This document shows positions 18,892 to 27,582 of a stretch of DNA of 46,755 nucleotides, one piece after another. Below the pieces are notes generated by a model that did no database searches, was not told the origin of the DNA, and worked only from the letters and a program-made list of their open reading frames with translations. The DNA comes from Bacteroides caecigallinarum (lineage in GTDB: Bacteria > Bacteroidota > Bacteroidia > Bacteroidales > Bacteroidaceae), in assembly GCF_021531075.1 (NCBI RefSeq), contig NZ_JADYTJ010000024.1, forward strand, positions 1 through 46,755. Reading direction: 5' to 3'. Both the position numbers and the translations under genes were made by a program. Every line of letters begins with the position of its first letter. Within the stretch, counting starts at the first letter, position 1.

Positions 18892-20548
18892 CTATGTTCT
18901 GATATAAAAATCTCTTTATACTCTTTTTGGCTGTTTTCTCGAATTCCTCAGGATAAAGTTTTGCCTTGGTTATTTGTGAGAAAGCAGGAAGAGTTTTGTT
19001 GAGTTCAATTCTGTTTTGATCTATTGCCTCTTCAAGCTGTTTCATTGACATACCGTTGGCAAAAGCTTCGTCTCTGTCCGGATATACCAGAGCAACCAGC
19101 TTTTCACCATGCAGAATAATCAATGATTCGTTTACGAAAGGCATATTGTTCAGCTTGGCTTCAATTTCCTCAGGATAAATGTTTTGCCCTGTAGAAGTAA
19201 GTAGCATATTTTTGCATCTGCCTTTTATGTAGATGTTGCCCCTTGCATCCTTTATAGCCATATCTCCTGTGTGCAACCAGCCGTCGTGATCTATAGTCTG
19301 TGAAGTGGCTTCTTCATTCTTGTAATAACCAAGCATCACGTTTTTACCTCGGCATACCAGTTCGCCTGGAATTGTCTCCGGATTTTCGGACAAGACTTTG
19401 GTCTCCATATTGGCTACCGTTTTTCCGCACGACTGATATTCAATCTCGTCCCACCGGCTGTGGCAGATAAGCGGAGCGCACTCTGTCATACCGTATGCTA
19501 TAGTATATGGGAAGTTTATTTTTCTTAGGAATGCTTCTACTTCTGCATTGAATGGTGCCCCGCCGATAACTATTTCGATGAAGTTGCCGCCGAACACTTC
19601 CATAGCCTGATGTCGTATCTGTTCCTTAATCTTGTCGCTTATGATAGGAAGGTCCAGAAGAATCTTGCCTAGTGTATTGTCTACTTTAGGCAATATATTT
19701 TTCTTGATAATTTTTTCTACTATCAGAGGTACGCACGCTATCACCCTCGGACGGATTTCTGCAAACGATTCTGCAATGATTTTCGGGCTCGGCATACGGG
19801 TGAGGAACCATATGTGTGCTCCTACGGTTATTCCATAAAGGAAATCGAATACCAGGCCGAAAATATGTCCCAATGGAAGCATTGAAACAATTCTGTCGCC
19901 AGGTTTCAGCCCGACCTTGTCATGTATGTGGATTATGTTCGATGTTATTGCCCTATATGGCAGCATGACACCTTTGGAATATCCTGTTGTACCTGAAGTG
20001 TAATTGATGATAGCCAGTTCTTCAGGATTTTCTCTTCTGTATGACACCTGTTCAGCTCTGAAACGGCATGGATATTTCTTCCCGAATTCTTCATTCAGAT
20101 GTTCTCTGGCATATGTTAGTTTTTCAGAACGTGATACTACAAGGTCGAAGTTTTTCAGTTCGATAATGCCTTCCAGATTAGGCATAGAAGCTTCGTTCAG
20201 GTTTTCCCAAATCTGGTCGCCGGCAAAAAGCATCCTTGCTTCAGAATGGTTTACTATATGATGAATGTTGTCCGGCTTAAATTCGTGGAGGATAGGTACA
20301 GCCACTCCGCCATATGCTATTATTGCTAGAAATACTGCGGTCCAGTTGGCACTGTTGCGTCCACAAATAGCTATCTTGTCTCCTGGTTTGATTCCTGCAT
20401 GCTGGAGCAGAATGTGCATTTTCTCTATTTTTCTTGCTACGTCCTTGTATTGGAGTGTCACTCCCTTATAGTCGGTAAGTGCATTACCGTCCCAATTTTG
20501 TTTTATGCTTTTCTCAATTAATTCTATGAAGCTGTCGTTTAATTCCAT
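18884..20548 (-). CDS. AMP-binding long-chain acyl-CoA synthetase
   Basis: A 554-residue ANL-superfamily enzyme that should activate fatty acids to acyl-CoA via an acyl-AMP. The core motifs are present: AMP-binding P-loop YTSGTTGYSKGVM, the YGMTECAP motif, the hinge/ATP region GWLHTGDMAIKDARGN and KGRCKNML. The last part (about 100 residues) is the mobile C-terminal domain. I chose ATG 20548 (MELNDSF) because the 22 codons upstream cover the promoter. The gene is first in a leftward operon with the CobW and Tex genes. No membrane segment; the enzyme is probably cytoplasmic or peripheral. Confidence 0.92.
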   Translation of the reverse strand: MELNDSFIELIEKSIKQNWDGNALTDYKGVTLQYKDVARKIEKMHILLQHAGIKPGDKIAICGRNSANWTAVFLAIIAYGGVAVPILHEFKPDNIHHIVNHSEARMLFAGDQIWENLNEASMPNLEGIIELKNFDLVVSRSEKLTYAREHLNEEFGKKYPCRFRAEQVSYRRENPEELAIINYTSGTTGYSKGVMLPYRAITSNIIHIHDKVGLKPGDRIVSMLPLGHIFGLVFDFLYGITVGAHIWFLTRMPSPKIIAESFAEIRPRVIACVPLIVEKIIKKNILPKVDNTLGKILLDLPIISDKIKEQIRHQAMEVFGGNFIEIVIGGAPFNAEVEAFLRKINFPYTIAYGMTECAPLICHSRWDEIEYQSCGKTVANMETKVLSENPETIPGELVCRGKNVMLGYYKNEEATSQTIDHDGWLHTGDMAIKDARGNIYIKGRCKNMLLTSTGQNIYPEEIEAKLNNMPFVNESLIILHGEKLVALVYPDRDEAFANGMSMKQLEEAIDQNRIELNKTLPAFSQITKAKLYPEEFEKTAKKSIKRFLYQNIDE

Positions 20549-20581
20549 ATCAAATATGTACACATTTCGAGATAATGTGTG

Positions 20582-20589
20582 CAAAAATA
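20582..20589 (-). promoter_or_regulatory. -7 promoter element for the acyl-CoA synthetase operon
   Basis: TATTTTTG on the minus strand matches TAnnTTTG, 33 bp before ATG 20548. Confidence 0.5.
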
Positions 20590-20676
20590 GTAAAAGTTGC
20601 TTTAACGTCAGCACTGTAAGTTTATTTATTTTTAATTATTCCTACTATTTGGGTATAAATACTTACATTTAGTAAA

Positions 20677-20831
20677 ATAGGCTGCACCTCGGGATTAAAA
20701 GTCGAAAACTATGTTTTCACTTTGTACTTCTCTCGGTTTGCACTATCTTTAGATAAGATAGGCTGCACCTCGGAATTAAAAGTCGAAAACTGTGTTTTCA
20801 CTTTGTACTTCTCTCGGTTTGCACTATCTTT
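20677..20831 (+). repeat. Tandem duplication of a 74-bp promoter-bearing element
   Basis: Two copies (20677-20750 and 20758-20831) differ at two positions and repeat with an 81-bp period. Each begins ATAGGCTGCACCTCGG and ends CTCGGTTTGCACTATCTTT. The ends share inverted GATAG/CTATC and TGCA blocks. The middle forms a hairpin (AAAGTcGAAAAC, 3-base loop, GTTTTCACTTT; 11 bp with one bulge). I recall similar sequences upstream of genes in Bacteroides but cannot verify that here. This is the main content of the 305-bp gap 20549-20853, together with the leftward promoter. Confidence 0.85.
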
Positions 20832-20832
20832 G
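20802..20832 (+). promoter_or_regulatory. Promoter in element copy 2 driving DUF4286-ruvC
   Basis: TTTG (20802-20805), 19 bp, then TATCTTTG (20825-20832): a full match to the Bacteroidetes consensus. Copy 1 ends TATCTTTA, so its last consensus base is lost. Confidence 0.75.
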
Positions 20833-20853
20833 CAGTGATAAAATTTTACATTT

Positions 20854-21159
20854 ATGCTTATTTACAATACTACTTTTCATGTTGAAATGAACGATGCCAG
20901 AAATTTCGTAATCTGGCTGAATGAGTGTTATATACCTGAAGCTGAAAAGACAGGCGAACTTAAGAATCCACGCATATTGCGTATTCTGAGTCATAAGGAG
21001 CAGGACAGCGAGTGCTTTTCTTTGCAATGGGAGGTTGAGGAAAGTGCTGCGCTTCATAGCTGGCATACCAAGTGTGGTGCCCGTCTGAATGATGAAATGA
21101 CAAAAATTTTCAAGGACAAGATTATTGGTTTCCCTACTTTGATGGAGGTAATAAAGTGA
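20854..21159 (+). CDS. DUF4286 family protein
   Basis: A 101-residue small protein of the DUF4286 family, which is common in Bacteroidetes and has no established function. The sequence is an alpha/beta ferredoxin-like pattern ([12 protein letters not shown] at the start, FSLQWEVEE in the middle) similar to dimeric alpha-beta barrel proteins. It starts about 22 bp after the -7 element of the duplicated promoter, and its stop codon overlaps the GTG start of ruvC by four bases, implying translational coupling with RuvC. Confidence 0.85.
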   Translation: MLIYNTTFHVEMNDARNFVIWLNECYIPEAEKTGELKNPRILRILSHKEQDSECFSLQWEVEESAALHSWHTKCGARLNDEMTKIFKDKIIGFPTLMEVIK

Positions 21160-21725
21160 TTCAGCCCGTTAAGGAAAAAATAATATTAGGAATCGACCCC
21201 GGAACTAACGTTATGGGATATGGAGTCATAAAGGTAGTAGGTACCAAAGCCGAGGTTGTCACTCTGGGAGTGATAGACATGCGTAAGTTTACAGACCCGT
21301 ATCTCAAATTGAAGCATATTTACGAGCGTGTGCAGGGGGTTATCAATTCATATCTTCCGGACGAACTTGCCATAGAAGCTCCTTTCTTCGGCAAGAATGT
21401 GCAATCCATGCTTAAGCTTGGCAGGGCACAGGGAGTGGCAATAGTAGCTGCGTTGTGCCGTGACATCCCTGTAACCGAATATGCTCCTCTAAAGATAAAG
21501 ATGGCCATTACAGGCAATGGTCAGGCAAGCAAGGAGCAGGTGGCTGATATGCTGCGACGCATGCTGAAAATAAGAAAAGAGGACATAGGACCGTTTATGG
21601 ATGCCACAGATGCCTTGGGAGCAGCATATTGTCATTATTTGCAGATGGGACGGCCGGAGACTCAAAAGGCTTATTCGGGATGGAAAGATTTTATAGCAAG
21701 GAATCCTGATAAGGTGGTGAAGTAG
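21156..21725 (+). CDS. ruvC: Crossover junction endodeoxyribonuclease RuvC
   Basis: A 189-residue Holliday junction resolvase of normal length. The catalytic acidic residues are recognisable: Asp14 in [12 protein letters not shown], Glu74 in [10 protein letters not shown], and the C-terminal acidic pair in [12 protein letters not shown]. Its start is GTG in a GTGA overlap with DUF4286; a purine-rich GGAGG 7 bases upstream (21144-21148) is unusually good for this phylum and supports the start. It acts with RuvAB in recombination repair; ruvA and ruvB are not in the window. Confidence 0.96.
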   Translation: MIQPVKEKIILGIDPGTNVMGYGVIKVVGTKAEVVTLGVIDMRKFTDPYLKLKHIYERVQGVINSYLPDELAIEAPFFGKNVQSMLKLGRAQGVAIVAALCRDIPVTEYAPLKIKMAITGNGQASKEQVADMLRRMLKIRKEDIGPFMDATDALGAAYCHYLQMGRPETQKAYSGWKDFIARNPDKVVK

Positions 21726-21728
21726 CTC

Positions 21729-21800
21729 TTAATTAATAATTAAAAATTAATAGTTAAGATTGCTGCTAACAACTAAAAACTAACAACCAACAACTAAAAA
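21729..21800 (+). repeat. Two heptad arrays in the ruvC-ABC spacer
   Basis: Four units of the TTAATTA type (21729-21756) are followed by five of the CTAACAA/CTAAAAA type (21766-21800), all in 7-bp register. The array starts 3 bp after the ruvC stop and ends 4 bp before the next ATG. Confidence 0.8.
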
Positions 21801-21804
21801 TACA

Positions 21805-23250
21805 ATGCAACAACGAGTTATTTCAGTATCAAATGGTGTTACACGCCATCCGATGTACAGAATGCAGAAACCTGTGGACTTTTGCCTTAATGCAGGCGAG
21901 CAACTGGCTGTGGTAGGTCCAAACGGTGGTGGTAAAAGCATTCTGATAGATATTATCACAGGGAAATATCCCCTTCTGATGAATGAGGTGGAATATGACT
22001 TTTCACCTTCAACTTCAAATCTGGTTTCGGACAATCTCAGATACATTACATTCCGCGATTCGTATGGCGATGCCGATGGCAGTTACTACTATCAGCAGAG
22101 ATGGAATTCGCAGGATACGGAGAATATTCCAGTGGTGGGCGATCTTCTTCCACAGTGCAAGGACGAACAACTGAAGGAGAGTCTTTACACATTGTTCAGA
22201 ATAGAAGAGATGCTGCAGAAACCTATAATACTTCTTTCAAGCGGCGAGCTAAGAAAGTTCCAGCTTACCAAGACATTGCTGGCAGGACCGAGAGCCCTCA
22301 TCATGGATAATCCTTTCATCGGACTGGATGCCGGTACGCGCGATTTGTTGAAGTCTCTTCTTGCTGAGCTTATCAAGGTGATAGGTCTTCAGGTTATCCT
22401 TGTGCTATCCAAATCGGATGATATTCCTGAGTTCATCACTCATGTTATTACTGTTGAGAATATGACGTGTGGCGAAAAACTTCCACGTCCGGAATATCAG
22501 GGTGTAACAGTTCCTGAAAAGATGCTTCACGACGATAAGATACAGGCTATACTTGATTTACCGTATAAGGACAATCTGTATAAGGCCGCCAACGTAGTCA
22601 AACTGAATAAGGTTAGTATCCGTTATGGCGAACGGACCATCCTTCGTGACCTTGACTGGACAGTTAGGTGTGGCGAGAAATGGGCGTTGAGCGGTGAGAA
22701 CGGTGCCGGTAAGTCAACTCTTCTCAGTCTTGTATGTGCAGATAATCCTCAGAGTTATGCATGCGATATCACATTGTTCGACCGCAAACGTGGCAGTGGC
22801 GAGAGTATCTGGGAAATAAAGAAACATATAGGATATGTCAGTCCTGAGATGCACAGAGCCTATCTGAAGAATATTCCTGCCATTGATATTGTGGCAAGCG
22901 GACTGCACGATTCTATAGGACTCTACAAGCGTCCTAAGGAAAAGGATAGGGAAGTGTGTCTGTTCTGGATGGATATATTCGGAGTGAAACAGTTGGCAGA
23001 CAGAAGCTTCCTTCAGTTGTCAAGCGGCGAGCAGCGACTTGTACTTCTGGCACGTGCTTTCGTGAAAGACCCTGAACTTCTGATTCTCGACGAGCCGCTT
23101 CACGGACTTGACCTTTACAACCGTCGTCTGGTGAAAGATGTTATAGAAACATTCTGCCGCCGAAACGACAAAACCATGATTATGGTTACCCATTATAAGG
23201 AAGAACTTCCTGCCTGCATTACCGATTCATTGTATCTGGTCAGGAATTAG
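21805..23250 (+). CDS. Tandem ABC ATPase, ModF/YlmA-like
   Basis: A 481-residue soluble protein with two ABC nucleotide-binding domains. Domain 1 has Walker A GPNGGGKSI (near residue 38), signature LSSGELRKFQL and LIMDNPFIGLDA. Domain 2 has Walker A GENGAGKST (near residue 300), signature LSSGEQRLVLLARA and Walker B LLILDEPLHGLDL. Domain 1's Walker B has Asn-Pro in place of the usual catalytic Glu-Pro, suggesting an asymmetric pair. No membrane segments are present, and it lacks the ABC-F linker, so it fits the ModF/PhrA-like group, whose function is unclear. Its 3' end overlaps the convergent symporter gene by 4 bases. Confidence 0.85.
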   Translation: MQQRVISVSNGVTRHPMYRMQKPVDFCLNAGEQLAVVGPNGGGKSILIDIITGKYPLLMNEVEYDFSPSTSNLVSDNLRYITFRDSYGDADGSYYYQQRWNSQDTENIPVVGDLLPQCKDEQLKESLYTLFRIEEMLQKPIILLSSGELRKFQLTKTLLAGPRALIMDNPFIGLDAGTRDLLKSLLAELIKVIGLQVILVLSKSDDIPEFITHVITVENMTCGEKLPRPEYQGVTVPEKMLHDDKIQAILDLPYKDNLYKAANVVKLNKVSIRYGERTILRDLDWTVRCGEKWALSGENGAGKSTLLSLVCADNPQSYACDITLFDRKRGSGESIWEIKKHIGYVSPEMHRAYLKNIPAIDIVASGLHDSIGLYKRPKEKDREVCLFWMDIFGVKQLADRSFLQLSSGEQRLVLLARAFVKDPELLILDEPLHGLDLYNRRLVKDVIETFCRRNDKTMIMVTHYKEELPACITDSLYLVRN

Positions 23251-24410
23251 ACTTTCTTCCTGAACCAACGGTCTATAATTACAGCCAGCGCACCATCGCC
23301 TGTCACATTGCACGCGGTGCCGAAGCTGTCCATTGCAATATAAAGTGCTATCATCAGTGCTTGGGCGTTGTCATCGAATCCAAGCATTGATGAAAGTATT
23401 CCCAGTGATGCCATAATTGCTCCACCTGGTACCCCGGGAGCAGCCACCATCGTTATTCCAAGCATGAAGATAAATCCGGACATCATCTTGAAATCGTAAG
23501 GTATGCCTTGCATCATCATCAGTGCAAGGGCACATGCCACAATCTTCATTGTGCTTCCAGAGAGGTGTATCGTTGCACACAGAGGTATCACAAACCCGGC
23601 GGTATCTTCGTTCACTCCATTCTTGACAGTCTGTTTCAGTGTGACAGGAATAGTGGCAGCCGATGACTGTGTACCCAAGGCTGTGAAATAAGCCGGCATC
23701 ATGTTTGCAAGCATCCTGAACGGATTCTTACCTGCTATAACTCCTGCTATTACATATTGGAATATCAACAGAAGTATATGAAGGATGAATATTATTCCGA
23801 TAATCTTGATGAATACACTCAGAACATGGAACACCTGTCCCGAGTGCGTCATATTGAAGAATATGCCGAATATGTATATAGGCAAAAGGGGAAGTATGAC
23901 CTTCTGGATAGTTTTTACGATAATCTCCTTGAAATCAACGAAAGCATTTTTCAGATAGCTGGTGTTCAGGTTTGCCATTCCCAGCCCTACGGTGAAAGCC
24001 ATGACGAGCGCTGTCATTACGTTCAGCGGTTCGGGAATGTCAATGGTAAAGAACGGTACGACCCCGTTTGCCTCACTGATTTCCGATAGCGGAATGTCTC
24101 TTGTTATGAGCATAGGGAAGAAAGTCTCACCCACAGCGTATGAAGTAAACCCGGAGAAAAGTGTGGCACCATAAGCCAGCAGGGCAGTTGCGGCAAGCAT
24201 CTTTCCTGCTCCCTTGCCTATGTCGGCTATGGCAGGAGCTACAAGTCCCACTATTATTAGTGGAATGATGAATGCCAGAAATTCGCTAAACAGTCCGTTG
24301 AAAGTGACGAATATTCTCACAGGCAGGGCAGGTGATATGATGCCCGCTCCTATACCTAATACTATGGCAATAATAATCTGTGCCAATAGTCCGGGTCTTT
24401 TTAGTTTCAT
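23247..24410 (-). CDS. Dicarboxylate/amino acid:cation symporter (DAACS family)
   Basis: A 387-residue inner-membrane transporter with about eight hydrophobic helices. The C-terminal re-entrant core is recognisable: SSAATIPVTLKQ (the serine-rich HP1), VIPLCATIHLSGSTMK (in the place of the NMDGT region), APGVPGGAIMASLG (HP2), and DSFGTACNVTGDGALAVI (TM8). These mark the GltP/DctA/SstT superfamily, which imports glutamate, aspartate, serine or C4-dicarboxylates with sodium or protons. The substrate cannot be fixed from this. It lies 18 bp downstream of the PPOx gene on the same strand and may share its transcript. Confidence 0.9.
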   Translation of the reverse strand: MKLKRPGLLAQIIIAIVLGIGAGIISPALPVRIFVTFNGLFSEFLAFIIPLIIVGLVAPAIADIGKGAGKMLAATALLAYGATLFSGFTSYAVGETFFPMLITRDIPLSEISEANGVVPFFTIDIPEPLNVMTALVMAFTVGLGMANLNTSYLKNAFVDFKEIIVKTIQKVILPLLPIYIFGIFFNMTHSGQVFHVLSVFIKIIGIIFILHILLLIFQYVIAGVIAGKNPFRMLANMMPAYFTALGTQSSAATIPVTLKQTVKNGVNEDTAGFVIPLCATIHLSGSTMKIVACALALMMMQGIPYDFKMMSGFIFMLGITMVAAPGVPGGAIMASLGILSSMLGFDDNAQALMIALYIAMDSFGTACNVTGDGALAVIIDRWFRKKV

Positions 24411-24428
24411 GTTGTTGTGATTTTAAGT

Positions 24429-24917
24429 TTAGAACATAGCTTTGCTTTTTCCGCTTATGCTTTCTATATCCAGCCTGATGATTTCAGTTCTATGGAAAGA
24501 TTTGTTGGCATACTCCATACCCATAATCTTATGGTCAGGGCAGTATTTGCTTATAAAGAGCGAAAGTGCGGACATTCGTTCCGCTTCATGCAGACTGTGG
24601 TGTGCCGTACATTTCATCACTACGCTTTCGTAGCCGGTAGTAAACTTCTCAGGATGAATTTTAGTCTTTCCCACCACGCAGAATGATACGTTAGGATTGG
24701 CGTCAATGCACCTTAACTTTCTGCCCACAGGAGCGCAGTGTATGTATATTGAGTTCCCTCTGTCCCAAACGTAACTCAACGGTATGCCGTAAGCACCTTC
24801 TGCATCTTCGGCTATCATTGACAAAATGCCATATTCACCATCTTTTATTATCTCCATTGCACGCTTTTCGTCGAGTAATCTGTCCTGTCGACGCACTTCT
24901 TTATTGCTAAATTCCAT
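24429..24917 (-). CDS. Pyridoxamine 5'-phosphate oxidase family protein (Nim-like)
   Basis: A 162-residue split-barrel flavoprotein. The sequence order (RRQDRLLDEKRAMEII, YGIPLSYVWDRGNSIYIH, GRKLRCIDANPNVSFCVVG, YESVVMKC) resembles the NimA-type 5-nitroimidazole reductases of Bacteroides and their many chromosomal relatives. It should bind FMN or a related cofactor. Resistance to nitroimidazoles cannot be inferred from resemblance alone. It is cytoplasmic and divergent from fhs, with a shared intergenic region of about 80 bp. Confidence 0.85.
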   Translation of the reverse strand: MEFSNKEVRRQDRLLDEKRAMEIIKDGEYGILSMIAEDAEGAYGIPLSYVWDRGNSIYIHCAPVGRKLRCIDANPNVSFCVVGKTKIHPEKFTTGYESVVMKCTAHHSLHEAERMSALSLFISKYCPDHKIMGMEYANKSFHRTEIIRLDIESISGKSKAMF

Positions 24918-24970
24918 AAATAGTGTATTTTACTTTATTGTTGTTTTCACAAATATATAGTTTTTTTTCT

Positions 24971-24978
24971 TACCTTTG
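24971..24978 (+). promoter_or_regulatory. -7 promoter element for fhs
   Basis: TACCTTTG fits TAnnTTTG, 21 bp before ATG 25000. The upstream region is T-rich without a clear TTTG. Confidence 0.6.
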
Positions 24979-24999
24979 CAAACATATAAAAATAAGAAT

Positions 25000-26667
25000 A
25001 TGAAATCAGATATAGAAATTGCTCGCAGTATTGAGTTAACCAAGATCAAACAGGTAGCATGTAACTTCGGAATGCCATTGGAGTATGTCACACATTACGG
25101 TCGTTACATGGCTAAAGTATCAGAAGAAATCATCGACGAAGAGAAAGTAAAAAACAGTAATCTTATTCTTGTAACAGCCATCACTCCAACTAAAGCCGGT
25201 ATCGGTAAGACTACAGTGTCAATAGGTTTGGCATTGGGACTTAACAAAATAGGAAAGAAAGCCATCTGTGCCTTGCGTGAGCCGTCACTCGGTCCATGTT
25301 TCGGTATGAAGGGTGGTGCAGCCGGAGGTGGTTATGCACAGGTTCTTCCTATGGAGAAAATCAATCTTCATTTTACAGGCGACTTCCATGCCATCACTTC
25401 TGCACATAACATGATTGCTGCGCTCCTCGACAACTATATGTATCAGAATCAGGACAATGGTTTTGCCATGAAGGAAGTGTTGTGGAACAGAGTGCTCGAC
25501 GTTAACGATCGCGGTTTGAGATATATCGTCACCGGACTTGGGGGCAAGTCAAACGGTATAACACGCGAGTCAAGCTTTGATATCACTCCTGCATCAGAAA
25601 TAATGGCTATCCTCTGTCTTGCCAAAGATGAGGCTGACCTTCGTCGCAGAATAGAGAATATACTTCTCGGTTTTACTATCGACAACAAACCTTTCACAGT
25701 GAAAGACCTTGGAGTGGCAGGTGCCATAACAGTGTTGCTCAAGGATGCTCTTTCTCCTAATCTGGTACAGACCACAGAGGCCACTCCGGCATTCGTTCAC
25801 GGAGGTCCGTTCGCCAATATCGCACACGGATGTAACTCTGTTCTTGCTACCAAGCTTGCAATGACTTTCGGTGACTATGTAATTACAGAAGCCGGATTCG
25901 GTGCCGACCTGGGTGCAGAAAAATTCTATGACATCAAGTGCCGCAAGGCAGGTCTGCAGCCTAAGCTTACAGTGATTGTTGCAACTGCTCAGGGATTGAA
26001 GATGCATGGTGGAGTTGAAATTGACAAGATTAAGGAACCTAACCTTGAAGGATTGCGCGAGGGAGTGAAGAACCTCGACAAGCATATCGAGAACCTTCAG
26101 TCGTTCGGACAGACTGTAGTTGTGGCATTCAACCGTTATGCAAACGACACTGAGGAAGAAATCAACTTCGTTCGTCAGCACTGCGAGGAAATGGGAGTAG
26201 GATTTGCCGTTAACAATGCTTTTGCCGAAGGTGGTGCAGGTGCTGTTGAACTTGCAAACCTTGTAGTCGATACTATTGAGAACAAGCCGTCTGCTCCTCT
26301 CTCATTTGCATACGATGAAGAAGACTCAGTAGAGGTTAAAGTCACTAAAGTGGCATGCGAACTTTACGGTGCTAAACAGGTGTTGTTCGGCCCTGCTGCA
26401 AGAAAGAAACTCAAGATGATAGAAGAACTCGGTTTCAGTCACTTCCCTATATGTATAGCCAAGACACAATATTCGTTCTCTACAGATCCGAAACTGTATG
26501 GAGTGGCATCTGGATTCAACTTCGCAGTACGCGATATAGTAATCAATGCCGGTGCCGAGATGTTGGTAATCGTTGCCGGTGAAATGATGCGTATGCCTGG
26601 ATTGCCTAAGGAACCACAGGCACTTCACATTGATATCGTTAACGGTGAAATAGAGGGCTTGTCTTGA
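25000..26667 (+). CDS. fhs: Formate--tetrahydrofolate ligase
   Basis: A 555-residue cytoplasmic enzyme that makes 10-formyl-THF from formate, THF and ATP. The N-terminal ATP-binding loop [11 protein letters not shown] (Lys70) is close to the family motif TPAGEGKTT. Other family blocks include [30 protein letters not shown] and [13 protein letters not shown] chose ATG 25000 (MKSDIEIA) because the upstream TTG at 24976 lies inside the promoter. The gene is monocistronic, followed by a clear terminator. It supplies one-carbon units together with the glycine cleavage system (GcvP at 34.8 kb). Confidence 0.97.
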   Translation: MKSDIEIARSIELTKIKQVACNFGMPLEYVTHYGRYMAKVSEEIIDEEKVKNSNLILVTAITPTKAGIGKTTVSIGLALGLNKIGKKAICALREPSLGPCFGMKGGAAGGGYAQVLPMEKINLHFTGDFHAITSAHNMIAALLDNYMYQNQDNGFAMKEVLWNRVLDVNDRGLRYIVTGLGGKSNGITRESSFDITPASEIMAILCLAKDEADLRRRIENILLGFTIDNKPFTVKDLGVAGAITVLLKDALSPNLVQTTEATPAFVHGGPFANIAHGCNSVLATKLAMTFGDYVITEAGFGADLGAEKFYDIKCRKAGLQPKLTVIVATAQGLKMHGGVEIDKIKEPNLEGLREGVKNLDKHIENLQSFGQTVVVAFNRYANDTEEEINFVRQHCEEMGVGFAVNNAFAEGGAGAVELANLVVDTIENKPSAPLSFAYDEEDSVEVKVTKVACELYGAKQVLFGPAARKKLKMIEELGFSHFPICIAKTQYSFSTDPKLYGVASGFNFAVRDIVINAGAEMLVIVAGEMMRMPGLPKEPQALHIDIVNGEIEGLS

Positions 26668-26671
26668 TTTT

Positions 26672-26698
26672 GAAGTTAAAGTAGTTAAGAAGTTAAAT
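26672..26698 (+). repeat. Three degenerate GTTAA-cored units after fhs
   Basis: GAAGTTAAA, GTAGTTAAG and AAGTTAAAT follow each other 5 bp after the fhs stop codon. Core spacing is 9 then 8 bp. This resembles the 9-bp array before tex. Confidence 0.5.
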
Positions 26699-26736
26699 GA
26701 ATTTACAGCACGGATTGAGTGCTTGAATATTATAAT

Positions 26737-26774
26737 ATCTGCCATGGGTGTTATGCTCTTGGCAGATTTTTTTT
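26737..26774 (+). terminator. Intrinsic terminator of fhs
   Basis: ATCTGCCA and TGGCAGAT form an 8-bp stem with a 15-base loop, followed directly by a run of seven T. Confidence 0.9.
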
Positions 26775-26793
26775 GCACATTTTCATTGTTTTA

Positions 26794-26825
26794 TTTGGAT
26801 ATATTAATCGGATAATTTAATTTTG
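26794..26825 (+). promoter_or_regulatory. Promoter of the TetR regulator gene
   Basis: TTTG (26794-26797), 20 bp, TAATTTTG (26818-26825): a full Bacteroidetes consensus, 28 bp before the start codon. Confidence 0.75.
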
Positions 26826-26853
26826 TGATTAAAATAATAATTAACAATTATCA

Positions 26854-27474
26854 ATGAATAAAGACAAAGCAAATATGGAGCAGAAAATCCTTGAGGCAGC
26901 CGAGAAACTGTTTATGGAACAAGGATTTGCTTCTACTACCACAGCCAAGATAGCTAAAGAGGCTGGTTGTAATCAGGCATTGGTGCATTATTATTACCGT
27001 ACGAAGGAACTGCTGTTTGAAAGAATCTACAAGGAGAAAATGCAGCTCATGGTAAATAGCATTACAAACATAAATACTTCAGGTTCTACATTTGAAGAGA
27101 AAGTTGTAGGTGTTATCAATGCATATTGGGATTTTCTTACAAAAAATCCTTTGATAGTATGGTTTGCCTTGCGCGAGAACCTGAATGGTTCAACAGCACT
27201 GGTAAATCTTTTTATTAAGGAAATAAGACCAAAGGCTGTTGATGCTTTCTCTAAACTTGAGAAAGATTTGAATACTGAAATAGAAAAAGGAAATATTTCT
27301 CCTATAACAATTTATGATTTATTGCTTACCATTATATCGCTTGATATAGCACACTTTGTCATACAGCCTTTTTATCAGATGATTGTTGGCGATGGAGAAA
27401 CATCTGTGAAACATATTCTTGATAACAGAAAGGAAGAGGTGATAAAAACAGTGTTAGCCAGACTGAAAAAATAA
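26854..27474 (+). CDS. TetR/AcrR family transcriptional regulator
   Basis: A 206-residue repressor. The N-terminal 55 residues are a TetR helix-turn-helix (FASTTTAKIAKEAGCNQALV then HYYYRTKELLFE), followed by an all-helical ligand-binding domain that resembles CecR/YbiH-type regulators. It is directly upstream of a TolC-HlyD-ABC export operon in the same orientation, separated by a terminator, as CecR relates to the ybhGFSR genes in enterobacteria. It most likely controls the exporter. The AT-rich inverted repeat ATTAATTA/TAATTAAT (27541-27571) before tolC is a candidate operator. Confidence 0.92.
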   Translation: MNKDKANMEQKILEAAEKLFMEQGFASTTTAKIAKEAGCNQALVHYYYRTKELLFERIYKEKMQLMVNSITNINTSGSTFEEKVVGVINAYWDFLTKNPLIVWFALRENLNGSTALVNLFIKEIRPKAVDAFSKLEKDLNTEIEKGNISPITIYDLLLTIISLDIAHFVIQPFYQMIVGDGETSVKHILDNRKEEVIKTVLARLKK

Positions 27475-27489
27475 CTTTTAGTCTGATTT

Positions 27490-27530
27490 ACGGATGAGGC
27501 TAGTATTGCATAGCCATAATCCGTTTTTTT
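27490..27530 (+). terminator. Intrinsic terminator after the TetR gene
   Basis: ACGGAT/ATCCGT with an inner GGCTA/TAGCC stem, followed by seven T. An outer AGTCT/AGACT pair extends the stem. The exporter operon therefore probably has its own promoter. Confidence 0.8.
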
Positions 27531-27540
27531 AGACTATTCT

Positions 27541-27571
27541 ATTAATTAAGTAATTAAATATTATAATTAAT
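27541..27571. promoter_or_regulatory. Candidate operator / promoter of the export operon
   Basis: Inverted ATTAATTA (27541-27548) and TAATTAAT (27564-27571) flank AT-rich sequence; TAATATTG (27568-27575) approximates a -7 element. Low sequence complexity makes this weak. Confidence 0.3.
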
Positions 27572-27582
27572 ATTGCTGATGT

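Noticed and set aside
20618..20668. Stem between GTAAG and CTTAC left of the duplicated element
   Set aside because: Only five bases pair over a 40-base loop; not better than chance in AT-rich DNA.
21729..21756. Replication origin-like AT repeats
   Set aside because: The same heptads occur in several spacers, and no dnaA, DnaA boxes or partition genes are nearby.
24976..24999. TTG start for formate-THF ligase
   Set aside because: The TTG lies within the -7 promoter element; ATG 25000 gives the usual N-terminus.
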